Positions 1 through 7,114 of a stretch of 7,475 nucleotides of DNA are shown here, piece by piece. The DNA is taken from assembly GCA_016297675.1 (NCBI GenBank), contig JAEDGE010000099.1, forward strand, positions 1-7,475. Reading direction: 5' to 3'. The translations under genes and the position numbers were made by a program. The stretch is from Oscillospiraceae bacterium (GTDB taxonomy: Bacteria; Bacillota; Clostridia; Oscillospirales; Ruminococcaceae). Every line of letters starts with the position of its first letter. Within the stretch, counting starts at the first letter, position 1. The notes below the pieces were generated by a model. It searched no databases. It had not been told where the DNA came from and saw nothing but the letters and a program-made list of their open reading frames with translations.

Positions 1-320
1 CCCTCGTTATTGTTCTGACCGACCATGCCATCAAACTGGTGCCGCTGTATGGTGTATACCGGACAAAGGTATACCTAAAAGATGGAAGCTGTTGGGATGG
101 TGTGACAAATATCGGCGTGAAGCCGACGGTTTCAGAAGAACGAGTTCCCGTTGCAGAAACGCATTTATTAGGCTATCATGGGGATTTGTACGGACAGCCG
201 TGCCGGATAGTGGTATTGGAATTTCTGCGGAGAGAGCAGAAGTTTGACAATCTGGAACAGCTGAAAGCCGCCATTGCAAACGACATCGAAACAGTACAGC
301 AGGCGGCAAGTTGCCGCTGA
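1..320 (+). CDS. ribF: Riboflavin kinase / FAD synthetase, C-terminal part (5' truncated by the window edge)
   Basis: This is the 3' end of a bifunctional enzyme that phosphorylates riboflavin to FMN and adenylates FMN to FAD in the cytoplasm. Only the riboflavin-kinase domain is in the window. The reading frame is open from base 3, giving about 105 residues up to the TGA at 318-320. Visible family hallmarks are a GVY strand, then GVTNIGVKPTV (the flavokinase core), then ETHLLGYHGDLYG, whose Glu is the conserved catalytic residue of the kinase domain, then the closing EFLRREQKFDNLEQLKAAIANDI helix region. The upstream PTxN motif and the whole N-terminal FAD synthetase domain would lie left of base 1. 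A GTG at 39 is in frame but is an internal Val codon, not a start, because homology-like sequence continues upstream of it. The last codons carry a short inverted repeat (303-317). Confidence 0.93.
   Translation, partial: LVIVLTDHAIKLVPLYGVYRTKVYLKDGSCWDGVTNIGVKPTVSEERVPVAETHLLGYHGDLYGQPCRIVVLEFLRREQKFDNLEQLKAAIANDIETVQQAASCR
303..317 (+). repeat. Short inverted repeat at the end of ribF
   Basis: GCGGCAA (303-309) and TTGCCGC (311-317) are perfect inverted copies separated by one base, so a 6-bp stem with a 3-nt loop is possible in RNA. It lies within the last ribF codons and ends one base before the stop codon. No T-run follows, so it is not a standard intrinsic terminator. It may simply be chance, or a small 3'-end stabilising hairpin. 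Confidence 0.3.
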
Positions 321-453
321 CAGTATATGAGATGGAAACGGCTGCACGCCACAGACGAACAGCGAAGCGATTTCGCCGGCGGCGTTTTAATAAGGTTTCC
401 CTAAGAAATGGGGAAATGGATTTGCATGATAAATAAATATGTATTTAAAGAAT

Positions 454-463
454 AGAAAGGAAG
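454..463 (+). promoter_or_regulatory. Ribosome binding site that fixes the gltX start at 472
   Basis: A purine-rich AGAAAGGAAG stretch ends 8 bases before the ATG at 472. It lies downstream of the alternative in-frame ATG at 439, which has only AT-rich sequence in front of it. This supports 472 as the true start. Confidence 0.75.
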
Positions 464-471
464 ATTTTCCA

Positions 472-1923
472 ATGGAAAAACGTGTAAGAACTCGATTTGC
501 CCCCAGCCCGACTGGCTATATGCATATCGGTAATCTGCGGACAGCATTGTATGCTTACCTTTTGGCAAAAAAATATGACGGTGATTTTATTCTGCGTATT
601 GAGGATACCGACCAGGAACGGTATGTGGAAGGGGCTGTGGACATTATCTACAATACCCTGCGGATTGCCGGTCTGAAATGGGATGAAGGTCCGGACATTG
701 GCGGTCCAGTTGGTCCGTATGTCCAGTCCGAACGAATGGGTATGTTCAAAGGCTATGCAGAGCAGCTGGTGAAGAGTGGCCACGCTTATTACTGCTTCTG
801 CGACAAGGAGCGGCTGGAAGAAGTACGGAAAATTCAGGAGGCTTCTCACATCGCTCCGATGTACGACCGGCACTGCCGGAACCTGTCACCGGAAGAAGTA
901 CAGGAAAAGCTGGATGCCGGTGTACCATATGTTATTCGGCAGAAAATGCCACTCGAAGGCACAACCACCTTCCATGATGAGGTTTACGGCGATATTACCG
1001 TAGAAAACAGCACGCTCGATGACCAGATTCTGATTAAAACAGACGGCATGCCAACCTATAACTTTGCAAATGTAGTAGATGACCATTTGATGGGCATCAG
1101 TCATGTCATCCGTGGCAATGAATATCTATCTTCTGCTCCGAAGTATAATCTGCTCTATCAGGCATTCGGATGGGATGTGCCGGTTTATATTCACTGCTCT
1201 CCGGTCATGAAGGACAAGACGCACAAGCTCTCTAAGCGGAACGGGGATGCTTCTTTCCAGGATTTGCTGGAGAAGGGTTACCTGCCGGAGGCAATCATTA
1301 ACTTTATTGCTTTGCTCGGCTGGGCACCGACCGGTGAACAGGAAATTTTCACGCTGGACGAACTGGCTCAGGCATTTGAAATCTCTGGCATCAGCAAGTC
1401 ACCGGCATTGTTTGACCCGGTGAAACTGAAAGCCATCAACGGCGAATATATCCGGAAAATGACACCGGAGGATTTTGCAGAAAAGGCAATCCCTTACATC
1501 CGGCAGACGGTCAAGAGCGAAACGGCTGATTTACAGCTGCTGTGTCACGTTTTACAGCCGAGAACCGAACTGTTTACAGAGATTCCGGAGCAGGTGGACT
1601 TTATCGATGCCCTGCCGGATTATGATGTAGAGCTGTATCGGCACAAGAAAATGAAGACCACACCGGAAACTGCCAAGGATGCACTGGAAGCAGTCCTGCC
1701 GGTTCTGGAAAGTGTGACCGACTGGAATGTAGACAGCATTCATGCTGCGGTCTTCGCAAAAATTGGCGAGATGGGCGTAAAGAACGGCTGGATGCTGTGG
1801 CCGCTGCGGACTGCCCTCTCCGGAAAACCGTTTACACCGGGCGGCGGCATTGAACTCTGTGCGATTCTGGGCAAGGATGCCACACTGGAACGGGTAAAAG
1901 ATGGGATTCGTCGTCTTTCGTGA
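472..1923 (+). CDS. gltX: Glutamyl-tRNA synthetase
   Basis: This cytoplasmic class I aminoacyl-tRNA synthetase charges tRNA-Glu with glutamate using ATP. The protein has 483 residues, normal for bacterial GluRS. The N-terminus MEKRVRTRFAPSPTG leads into the HIGH-type motif HIGN at residues 18-21. The KMSKS-type loop is KLSKR at 252-256. A zinc site like that of the E. coli enzyme is present: C108-x-C110 followed by Tyr131 and Cys135. The segment GNEYL at 215-219 belongs to the conserved catalytic core. Residues from about 320 onward form the helical anticodon-binding region. The start at 472 is chosen over an in-frame ATG at 439 because a good Shine-Dalgarno sequence sits between them and the family begins close to RVRTRFAPSPTG. 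Whether it is discriminating or also charges tRNA-Gln (with GatCAB amidation) cannot be read from the sequence. It appears independent of the downstream transporter operon. Confidence 0.97.
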   Translation: MEKRVRTRFAPSPTGYMHIGNLRTALYAYLLAKKYDGDFILRIEDTDQERYVEGAVDIIYNTLRIAGLKWDEGPDIGGPVGPYVQSERMGMFKGYAEQLVKSGHAYYCFCDKERLEEVRKIQEASHIAPMYDRHCRNLSPEEVQEKLDAGVPYVIRQKMPLEGTTTFHDEVYGDITVENSTLDDQILIKTDGMPTYNFANVVDDHLMGISHVIRGNEYLSSAPKYNLLYQAFGWDVPVYIHCSPVMKDKTHKLSKRNGDASFQDLLEKGYLPEAIINFIALLGWAPTGEQEIFTLDELAQAFEISGISKSPALFDPVKLKAINGEYIRKMTPEDFAEKAIPYIRQTVKSETADLQLLCHVLQPRTELFTEIPEQVDFIDALPDYDVELYRHKKMKTTPETAKDALEAVLPVLESVTDWNVDSIHAAVFAKIGEMGVKNGWMLWPLRTALSGKPFTPGGGIELCAILGKDATLERVKDGIRRLS

Positions 1924-1950
1924 GTCTGTCACAGTATTTTCACAATAGGC

Positions 1951-1959
1951 TGATATAGT
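1951..1959 (+). promoter_or_regulatory. Candidate extended -10 promoter for the ABC transporter operon
   Basis: TGATATAGT matches the extended -10 pattern (TG, one base, then TATAAT) with five of six -10 bases. No convincing -35 box lies 16-18 bases upstream, which extended -10 promoters can tolerate. Transcription would start near 1966 and leave a leader of about 60 nt before the ATPase start. A TTGACA at 1968-1973 looks like a -35 box, but no acceptable -10 lies 16-18 bases from it. Confidence 0.35.
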
Positions 1960-1967
1960 ATGTGTGA

Positions 1968-1993
1968 TTGACAGGCGGAATCTTGTCTGTCGA
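1968..1993 (+). other. Leader hairpin upstream of the ABC ATPase gene
   Basis: Bases 1968-1977 pair with 1984-1993 around a 6-nt loop, giving ten pairs of which three are G-U. The core is GACAG/CTGTC. No T-run follows, so it is not an intrinsic terminator. It could be a 5' leader structure or the symmetric half-sites of a protein operator. The evidence is only the symmetry. Confidence 0.3.
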
Positions 1994-2027
1994 AATAGGA
2001 TTGTAGAAATGGGGGTCTTCTTTTCGT

Positions 2028-3077
2028 ATGATTACGGTAAAGCATCTGACCAAGCGTTACGGCAGTCATCTTGCAGTGGATGACATCAGCTTCACCGTAC
2101 AGGACGGTGAAATCGTGGGATTTTTAGGGCCGAACGGTGCCGGAAAGTCTACAACGATGAACATGCTGACCGGTTACATCAGTTCCTCTTCCGGTGAGGC
2201 ATTGATTAATGATACCGATATTCTGGATAACCCGATTAAGGCAAAACGGGATATTGGCTATCTGCCGGAACTGCCGCCGCTCTATCAGGAAATGACAGTG
2301 ATGCATTATCTCAGCTTTGTCTATGACCTGAAGAAATGCAAACTGCCGAGAAAGGCACATCTGACAGAAATTTGCAATCTCTGTCAGATTACAGACGTAA
2401 AAGACCGGATTATCAAGAATTTGTCCAAAGGATACCGGCAGCGTGTCGGTCTGGCACAGGCTCTGGTGGGCAACCCGCCGATTCTGATTCTGGACGAACC
2501 AACCGTTGGTTTGGATCCGAAGCAGATGCTGGAAATGCGGAATCTGATCAAGCGGCTCGGAAAACGGCATACGGTGATTCTCTCTTCGCACATTCTGTCG
2601 GAAATTCAGGCAGTCTGCGACAGAGTCATTATCATCAACAAGGGAAAAATTGTGGCAGACGGGGCAATTGATACGCTCGCACAGTCGATGTCCCAAAACC
2701 GCCGTTTGAAGGTACGGCTGGACGGCGATGCCGCAGAAGTATTGCAGGCACTCCGTGCCATCAAGGGCGTTTCCAAGGTGCAGCAGTCTGCCCAGCACGA
2801 AGCAGGCTTGTATGATTATGAGCTGACTCCAGTTGGAAACGAAGACCTGCGGAAGGCAGTCAATGCGGCGGCACAGGCAAACGGCTGGAACATCTACCGC
2901 ATGGAAAGCGGTGTGCTGACACTGGAAGATGTTTTCCTCAAGGTGACGATGGGTGAATGGCAGGCAGAACAGAAACTATCTGCTTCTGCGGCGACAGCTG
3001 GGAAAACAGCAGAATCTGCTGCAGCACCAGCAGCTACAGACGACAAGCCGGAAAACACGCAAGAGGAGGCAAAGTAA
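2028..3077 (+). CDS. ABC transporter ATP-binding protein, GldA-like
   Basis: This 349-residue protein is the ATPase subunit expected to power the permease encoded immediately downstream, at the inner face of the membrane. The nucleotide-binding domain covers about residues 1-215. Walker A is GPNGAGKST at 34-42, the ABC signature LSKGY at 132-136, Walker B ILILDE at 152-157 with catalytic Glu157, the D-loop GLD at 161-163, and the switch His at 188. The Q-loop region reads GYLPE with Glu81 where many ABC ATPases have Gln; this is usual in the GldA/ABC-2 branch. Residues of about 220-309 form a C-terminal domain of the kind found in drug/ABC-2 exporter ATPases. The last 32 residues (318-349) are an Ala/Thr/Glu-rich low-complexity tail that is not part of the usual fold. 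The start follows a G-rich stretch (2011-2015) at a long spacing of 12. The stop codon touches the permease start, a sign of translational coupling. The substrate is unknown. Confidence 0.93.
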   Translation: MITVKHLTKRYGSHLAVDDISFTVQDGEIVGFLGPNGAGKSTTMNMLTGYISSSSGEALINDTDILDNPIKAKRDIGYLPELPPLYQEMTVMHYLSFVYDLKKCKLPRKAHLTEICNLCQITDVKDRIIKNLSKGYRQRVGLAQALVGNPPILILDEPTVGLDPKQMLEMRNLIKRLGKRHTVILSSHILSEIQAVCDRVIIINKGKIVADGAIDTLAQSMSQNRRLKVRLDGDAAEVLQALRAIKGVSKVQQSAQHEAGLYDYELTPVGNEDLRKAVNAAAQANGWNIYRMESGVLTLEDVFLKVTMGEWQAEQKLSASAATAGKTAESAAAPAATDDKPENTQEEAK

Positions 3078-3830
3078 ATGGGAGCGATTTATCGGAGAGA
3101 GTTGGGAGCCTTTTTCAACTCCGCTATCGGTCCGGTCTTTCTGACGGTTTTCTATCTGGGATCGGGCTTGCTGTTCTGGCTGTTCTGTCTGAGCTATGCC
3201 ACAACAGATATGAGTAATTATTTTGCATGGATGCGGTTGGTGATGGTTTTGATTTTACCGCTGCTGACCATGCGTTTGCTGTCAGAAGAACGGGCACAGA
3301 AAACCGATCAAGGACTTTTGACCGCACCGGTTTCCTTGGGCGGCATTGTGCTTGGAAAGTATTTTGCAGCATTGACGGTTTATGCAATTGGAATTGCGAT
3401 TGTGTTTGTCTATGCGATCATCCTGAGCTTTTTTGGCACAGTTGCATGGTCGATTGTGCTTTCTAATTTCATTGCCCTGTTTTTGATGGGAGCTGCCTTT
3501 ATGGCAATCACGCTGTTTCTCTCTGCCTTTACAGCAAACCAGTTTATCGCCTATGTCTTGGGAATTGTTGGACTGGTGGTACTGTATGTGATTGATTTCT
3601 TGAGCGGCACCATCTCCAGTACGGCGGAGACCGTTGCGGCAAACAGCACGATGCTGGGAACATTACTGGGCTGGCTTGGCACGGCAATGGAGTCGGTTTC
3701 ATTCTTCAGCCGCATTTACGATTTTACTTACGGACTGTTCAATCTTTCCAGCGTGCTGCTTTATGTGAGCACAGCCGTATTGTTCAATTTCTTTACAGTT
3801 CGGGTATTTGAAACCAGACGCTGGCGGTAA
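3078..3830 (+). CDS. ABC-2 type permease subunit, GldF-like
   Basis: This is a 250-residue integral membrane protein, the channel-forming partner of the upstream ATPase. About six hydrophobic helices are visible, near residues 18-38, 51-64, 97-118, 127-151, 155-175 and 221-242. Between helices two and three, a cytoplasmic loop (65-94) reads TMRLLSEERAQKTDQGLL followed by APVSLGGIVLGK. This is the hallmark of the ABC-2/GldF family, where an EER-K-GT-ELL-T-PV pattern is typical. The C-terminus, with FSRIYDFTYGL and a final FETRRW, also fits the family. The ATG directly follows the stop of the ATPase gene with no intervening base. A strong AAGAGGAGG at 3061-3069, inside the end of the preceding gene, serves as ribosome binding site. 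This arrangement suggests coupled translation and stoichiometric assembly with the ATPase. Confidence 0.92.
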   Translation: MGAIYRRELGAFFNSAIGPVFLTVFYLGSGLLFWLFCLSYATTDMSNYFAWMRLVMVLILPLLTMRLLSEERAQKTDQGLLTAPVSLGGIVLGKYFAALTVYAIGIAIVFVYAIILSFFGTVAWSIVLSNFIALFLMGAAFMAITLFLSAFTANQFIAYVLGIVGLVVLYVIDFLSGTISSTAETVAANSTMLGTLLGWLGTAMESVSFFSRIYDFTYGLFNLSSVLLYVSTAVLFNFFTVRVFETRRWR

Positions 3831-3850
3831 GAAGGAGGCTGTAACACAAT

Positions 3851-5518
3851 ATGGAACAACAGGATGCAAAGCTGCTCAAACAGAGACAGCGAAAGAAAAA
3901 GATGAAATATGGCAGTGTTGCAGTGGCAATTACACTGATTGTAACCGCCATTGTCATTTTGCTGAATGTCGTTGTGGGCTTGCTGGTGGAACGCTATCCG
4001 AATGCAAAGCTGGATCTGACGACCTCTCATCTGTACGAAGTTTCGGATGAGACGATTGATTATATTAAAAATCTGGAAAGTCCGGTGGAAATTGCAGTTT
4101 CCAGTGAGGAAAGTACACTGGAAAAAGATTCTTATCTGAAAATGGTCACAGAGATGCTGAAAAAGTATCAGAGTTATTCTGATGAGATTACGATCACGTA
4201 TTTTGATACGACAAAGAATCCGGACATCCTTTCGAAATATCAAAGCAAGTACAGCGGTAACATTAGTTCGGATAATGTAATTGTATGCAGCGGCGATCGG
4301 GTACGGGTGTTCCCACTGTCAGACTTCTTTGAGATGGATCAGAACAAGTTGCAGTACTATTACTACGGACAGGCAACGCTGGCAGAATGTATTACTGCAT
4401 TCAAGGGCGAACAGTCCCTGACCAATGCCATTATGAATGTCACCGATGCCAACCCACAGCGGGTGGGCTTTATCAGCACATCCAATGGCAACAGCATTTA
4501 CAATCCAACCAATGGCAATGTCTATGCAACACAGGTACTGAATACGCTGCTGGACGACAACGGCTATGATGTGACGCAATTGGATATGGTAACAGATGAA
4601 ATTTCACCGGCAGATTATGACTTGCTGGTATTGTTGGCACCGGTCAACGATCTGACGGTCGATGCCGTTGAAAAGCTGGAAACCTTCCTGCACAATGACG
4701 GCAATCTCGGCAAGCGATTGCTCTATATTGCAGACTTCACACAGGGCAATACCCCGAATCTGGATGCCTTCCTAAAGGATTGGAATATTGTTGTAGATAC
4801 CAGCTATGTCATTGATGACAATGCGACCACGCAGCAGGCAGTGACCCTTATGGTTGCCGGCAATCAGCGGATGTATGCCCCGATTGTCACACAGGGCAGC
4901 AGCGATTACAGCAGCGGACTGGCAAATACTTCTCTGCCGATTGTGGCACCGGTTTCCCGTCCGATTCTCACCAGAGATGCCAATAATGGCAGAGTGGTTA
5001 CCAACTTGCTGGAAACCGCAGATACGGCTTACTGTGTTCCGCTGAATCTGGACGGCAATGCAGAAAAGGCAGAAGCGGCATGGGATGCTGCCAACGGCGT
5101 AGAGAAGACGACAGAGGCAACGACAGAGGAAGCAACCGAAGAAACGACCACAACGACCTTTGATGTTGCCAGTGCAGAACGCAACAGCTACTCCGTCATG
5201 GCATTCTCTCAGAATCAGATTTCTAAAGATAACACGCTGCTGGAAAGCGATGTTATGGTCATCGGTTCGATGGGATATTTTGATGTGTATGTGGCACAGG
5301 ATACCTCTTATAACAACGCAGAGTATTTCATCAGTGCCCTGAATACCATTTGCGGCAAGTCAGACAACATTGTCATTGCAGCAAAAAATACGAATCTGAC
5401 GTCTATGGATGTCACAGCGTCACAGATGAAGATGATTACAACGGTTGTCATTGTTGTGCTTCCAGCCATTATGGTTGTGATTGGCATTGTCATCTGGGCA
5501 CGCAGAAAGAGCCGCTGA
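3851..5518 (+). CDS. GldG-family ABC transporter auxiliary protein, membrane-anchored at both ends
   Basis: This 555-residue protein has a basic cytoplasmic N-terminus (about 20 residues, rich in Lys/Arg), a first membrane helix at about 22-46, a large extracytoplasmic region, and a second helix at about 528-548 followed by the basic tail ARRKSR. That topology is typical of GldG. Directly after helix one comes KLDLTTSHLYEVSDETIDYI, which matches the opening of the GldG/ABC_transp_aux family. The central domain contains RVGFISTSNGN (from 204) and DYDLLVLLAP (255-264), resembling the GATase/IFT52-like fold of this family, although the usual GHGE-type turn is replaced by SNGNS. A Thr/Glu-rich linker occupies 418-436. 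The gene follows the permease by 20 bases with AAGGAGG at 3832-3838. It is probably an accessory subunit of the ABC transporter. Its exact role and ligand are unknown. Confidence 0.9.
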   Translation: MEQQDAKLLKQRQRKKKMKYGSVAVAITLIVTAIVILLNVVVGLLVERYPNAKLDLTTSHLYEVSDETIDYIKNLESPVEIAVSSEESTLEKDSYLKMVTEMLKKYQSYSDEITITYFDTTKNPDILSKYQSKYSGNISSDNVIVCSGDRVRVFPLSDFFEMDQNKLQYYYYGQATLAECITAFKGEQSLTNAIMNVTDANPQRVGFISTSNGNSIYNPTNGNVYATQVLNTLLDDNGYDVTQLDMVTDEISPADYDLLVLLAPVNDLTVDAVEKLETFLHNDGNLGKRLLYIADFTQGNTPNLDAFLKDWNIVVDTSYVIDDNATTQQAVTLMVAGNQRMYAPIVTQGSSDYSSGLANTSLPIVAPVSRPILTRDANNGRVVTNLLETADTAYCVPLNLDGNAEKAEAAWDAANGVEKTTEATTEEATEETTTTTFDVASAERNSYSVMAFSQNQISKDNTLLESDVMVIGSMGYFDVYVAQDTSYNNAEYFISALNTICGKSDNIVIAAKNTNLTSMDVTASQMKMITTVVIVVLPAIMVVIGIVIWARRKSR

Positions 5519-5542
5519 CGGCAGAAAGGACGGCGTGATAGG

Positions 5543-7057
5543 ATGCAAAAACGAATGATTGGTGTGATTTGCGGAGCAGCTGTCGTACTGCTTTTGGTCG
5601 GCGGTGTGGTACTGTTGACCCGTCCCACTGGAGAAGACAGCAGCAGCGAAACCACCGAAGCCACGACGCAGTCACCGGAAGAACTGGCTGCCCTGACGCT
5701 TTCAGAGGAATCGGCTGACCATGTAAAGAGCATTTCCATTACCAATGAAACGGGCAGCTATCAGGTTGTCCGGATAGAGAATGCGAGTGCAGACACAGAT
5801 GATACCACTGATACAACAGAAGAAACAGTTACTTTCGGGGTAAAAGGTTGGGAGGATCTGCCGACCAATACCTCTCTGATTGGAACACTTGCGAATAATA
5901 CAGCAAGCTTACAGGCAGAGCAGTGTGTGGAAGAACACGCAGACGATCTGGAAAAGTTCGGTCTCGGAGACGATGCGACGCAGGTAGAAATGCAGTTCGA
6001 GGACGGCAGTACGTTTGCGTTCCGCATTGGAGACAGTGTTTCCGGCAGCAGCAGCCATTACTTTGCACTGGCAGACAGTGACACAGTTTATACCGTGAAG
6101 ACCTCTCTGGTTGCCAACTTCAGCAAGGCAGCAACCGACTTTCTCTCCACCACCATTCTCGAAAAGCCGGCAGACGAAGACATGCCGGAGATTGGCACAG
6201 TCACCATCGAACGGGCGGATCTGGAAACCCCGATTGTGTTGGAACAGCGGGACACCAGCAACGATGAAAACACCGGCGGCACGATGTCCGATCACCAGAT
6301 GACAGTTCCGATTTCTGCTTATCTGAGCGTGGAGCGGTCAAAAGATGTTATTGAAGGCTTGTTTGGTTTGACAGCAAGTAAGATTTTAGAAGTCCGTCCA
6401 GACGAGCAGGCAAAGGAAGATGCCGGCATCACAGAGCCGTTTGCCACGCTGACACTGGATTGCTCCGACGGCAATCCCTATGTGCTGAAAATCGGAGAAG
6501 CTGTCACAGAAACCAATGAGGAAGATAATACCAAAAGTACGTATTATCCAGTGATGCTGAACGATGGGGAGATGCTGTATGCCGTGGCAGCGGACAAATG
6601 TCCGTGGGCAACGATTACCCCGACCGGTCTGGCATCGAAACTGATATTCACCACATATGTGTGGGACATCAGCGAACTGGAAGTGACAGTAGACGGCAAG
6701 CAGGTCTCCTTTGCAAACAGCGGAACGGATAAGGATACCGCTTCGATTACAAAGGACGGCAATCCGACAGATACGGAACGGTATCGGCAGTTCTACTCGT
6801 TCCTGCTGCAAACCGCAGCAGAGGAAGTGGTGCTGGGGGATGCCCCGACTGGCACACCAGATGCGGAAATTCACTACCGCACCTCTGATGGCAAAGAAGA
6901 CCGTACCGTGGCATTCTATCAGGTGGATGACTTTAACTGCTATATTACCGTCAATGGACAACTCAGCTTCCAGTGCCGTTCGGGTTATCTGGACACGTTG
7001 AAACACAATCTGGAAATCTTTGACACAGACAAAGACTTCCAGACCACATGGCAGTAA
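5543..7057 (+). CDS. DUF4340-domain extracytoplasmic protein with N-terminal membrane anchor
   Basis: This 504-residue protein has one hydrophobic segment at about residues 6-26 preceded by Lys/Arg, so it should be anchored with the rest outside the membrane. Cys10 lies within the hydrophobic stretch without Gly/Ala/Ser before it, so this is not a lipoprotein signal. A Ser/Thr/Glu-rich stalk (30-46) follows and another Thr/Asp/Glu stretch sits at 85-96. The segment from about 134 to 200 (LEKFGLGDD, DGSTFAFRIGD, then a tyrosine-containing strand) matches the DUF4340 pattern. A second copy-like unit begins at 292 (DAGITEPFATLTL, DG at 309-310, KIGE at 317-319), and a possible third lies near 438-460. 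DUF4340 genes commonly sit next to GldG genes, as here, 24 bases downstream. AAAGGA at 5525-5530 is the probable ribosome binding site at a long spacing of 12. The function is not established; an accessory or substrate-contacting role in the transporter is inferred. Confidence 0.85.
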   Translation: MQKRMIGVICGAAVVLLLVGGVVLLTRPTGEDSSSETTEATTQSPEELAALTLSEESADHVKSISITNETGSYQVVRIENASADTDDTTDTTEETVTFGVKGWEDLPTNTSLIGTLANNTASLQAEQCVEEHADDLEKFGLGDDATQVEMQFEDGSTFAFRIGDSVSGSSSHYFALADSDTVYTVKTSLVANFSKAATDFLSTTILEKPADEDMPEIGTVTIERADLETPIVLEQRDTSNDENTGGTMSDHQMTVPISAYLSVERSKDVIEGLFGLTASKILEVRPDEQAKEDAGITEPFATLTLDCSDGNPYVLKIGEAVTETNEEDNTKSTYYPVMLNDGEMLYAVAADKCPWATITPTGLASKLIFTTYVWDISELEVTVDGKQVSFANSGTDKDTASITKDGNPTDTERYRQFYSFLLQTAAEEVVLGDAPTGTPDAEIHYRTSDGKEDRTVAFYQVDDFNCYITVNGQLSFQCRSGYLDTLKHNLEIFDTDKDFQTTWQ

Positions 7058-7100
7058 GACAGAAACAGAAGCAGAAGACACAAAAAAACAATATACAAAG

Positions 7101-7106
7101 AAAGGA
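7101..7106 (+). promoter_or_regulatory. Ribosome binding site deciding the start of the small protein gene
   Basis: AAAGGA, within AAAGAAAGGA (7097-7106), lies 8 bases upstream of the ATG at 7115. The other in-frame ATG at 7106 would overlap the site itself and so cannot use it. This favours 7115. Confidence 0.7.
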
Positions 7107-7114
7107 TGGTTAAA

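Noticed and set aside
346..388. Possible terminator after ribF (ACGCC/GGCGT and GCGAA/TTCGC arms followed by TTTT)
   Set aside because: The stems are only 5 bp each, separated by unpaired bases, and the T-run is short. It is too weak to annotate, though termination between ribF and gltX remains possible.
396..416. TTTCCC/GGGAAA inverted repeat upstream of gltX
   Set aside because: A 6-bp stem with a 9-nt loop and no T-run is not distinguishable from chance. There is also no room for a T-box leader, which would be the expected aminoacyl-tRNA synthetase control element.
422..449. TTGCAT ... TTTAAA as a gltX promoter
   Set aside because: The spacing is 16, but the start point would fall inside the ribosome binding site, leaving no usable leader.
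439..471. In-frame upstream ATG giving an 11-residue longer GluRS
   Set aside because: It lacks a ribosome binding site, and a good one lies between it and the ATG at 472. GluRS proteins normally begin close to the RVRTRFAPSPTG segment.
2124..2798. Long minus-strand open frame (224 codons) opposite the ABC ATPase gene
   Set aside because: Its translation is Cys/His/Gln/Arg-rich without recognisable motifs, and the opposite strand encodes a clear ATPase with all its motifs.
5561..5572. Lipobox-like Cys10 in the DUF4340 protein
   Set aside because: The residues before Cys are Gly-Val-Ile, not ending in Gly/Ala/Ser, and most of the hydrophobic segment lies after the Cys. It fits a membrane anchor, not a lipoprotein signal.
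6386..7081. Long minus-strand open frame (231 codons) opposite the DUF4340 gene
   Set aside because: It is a shadow of codon usage on the plus strand. It has no ribosome binding site or family motif, and it runs against a gene with clear topology and domain patterns.
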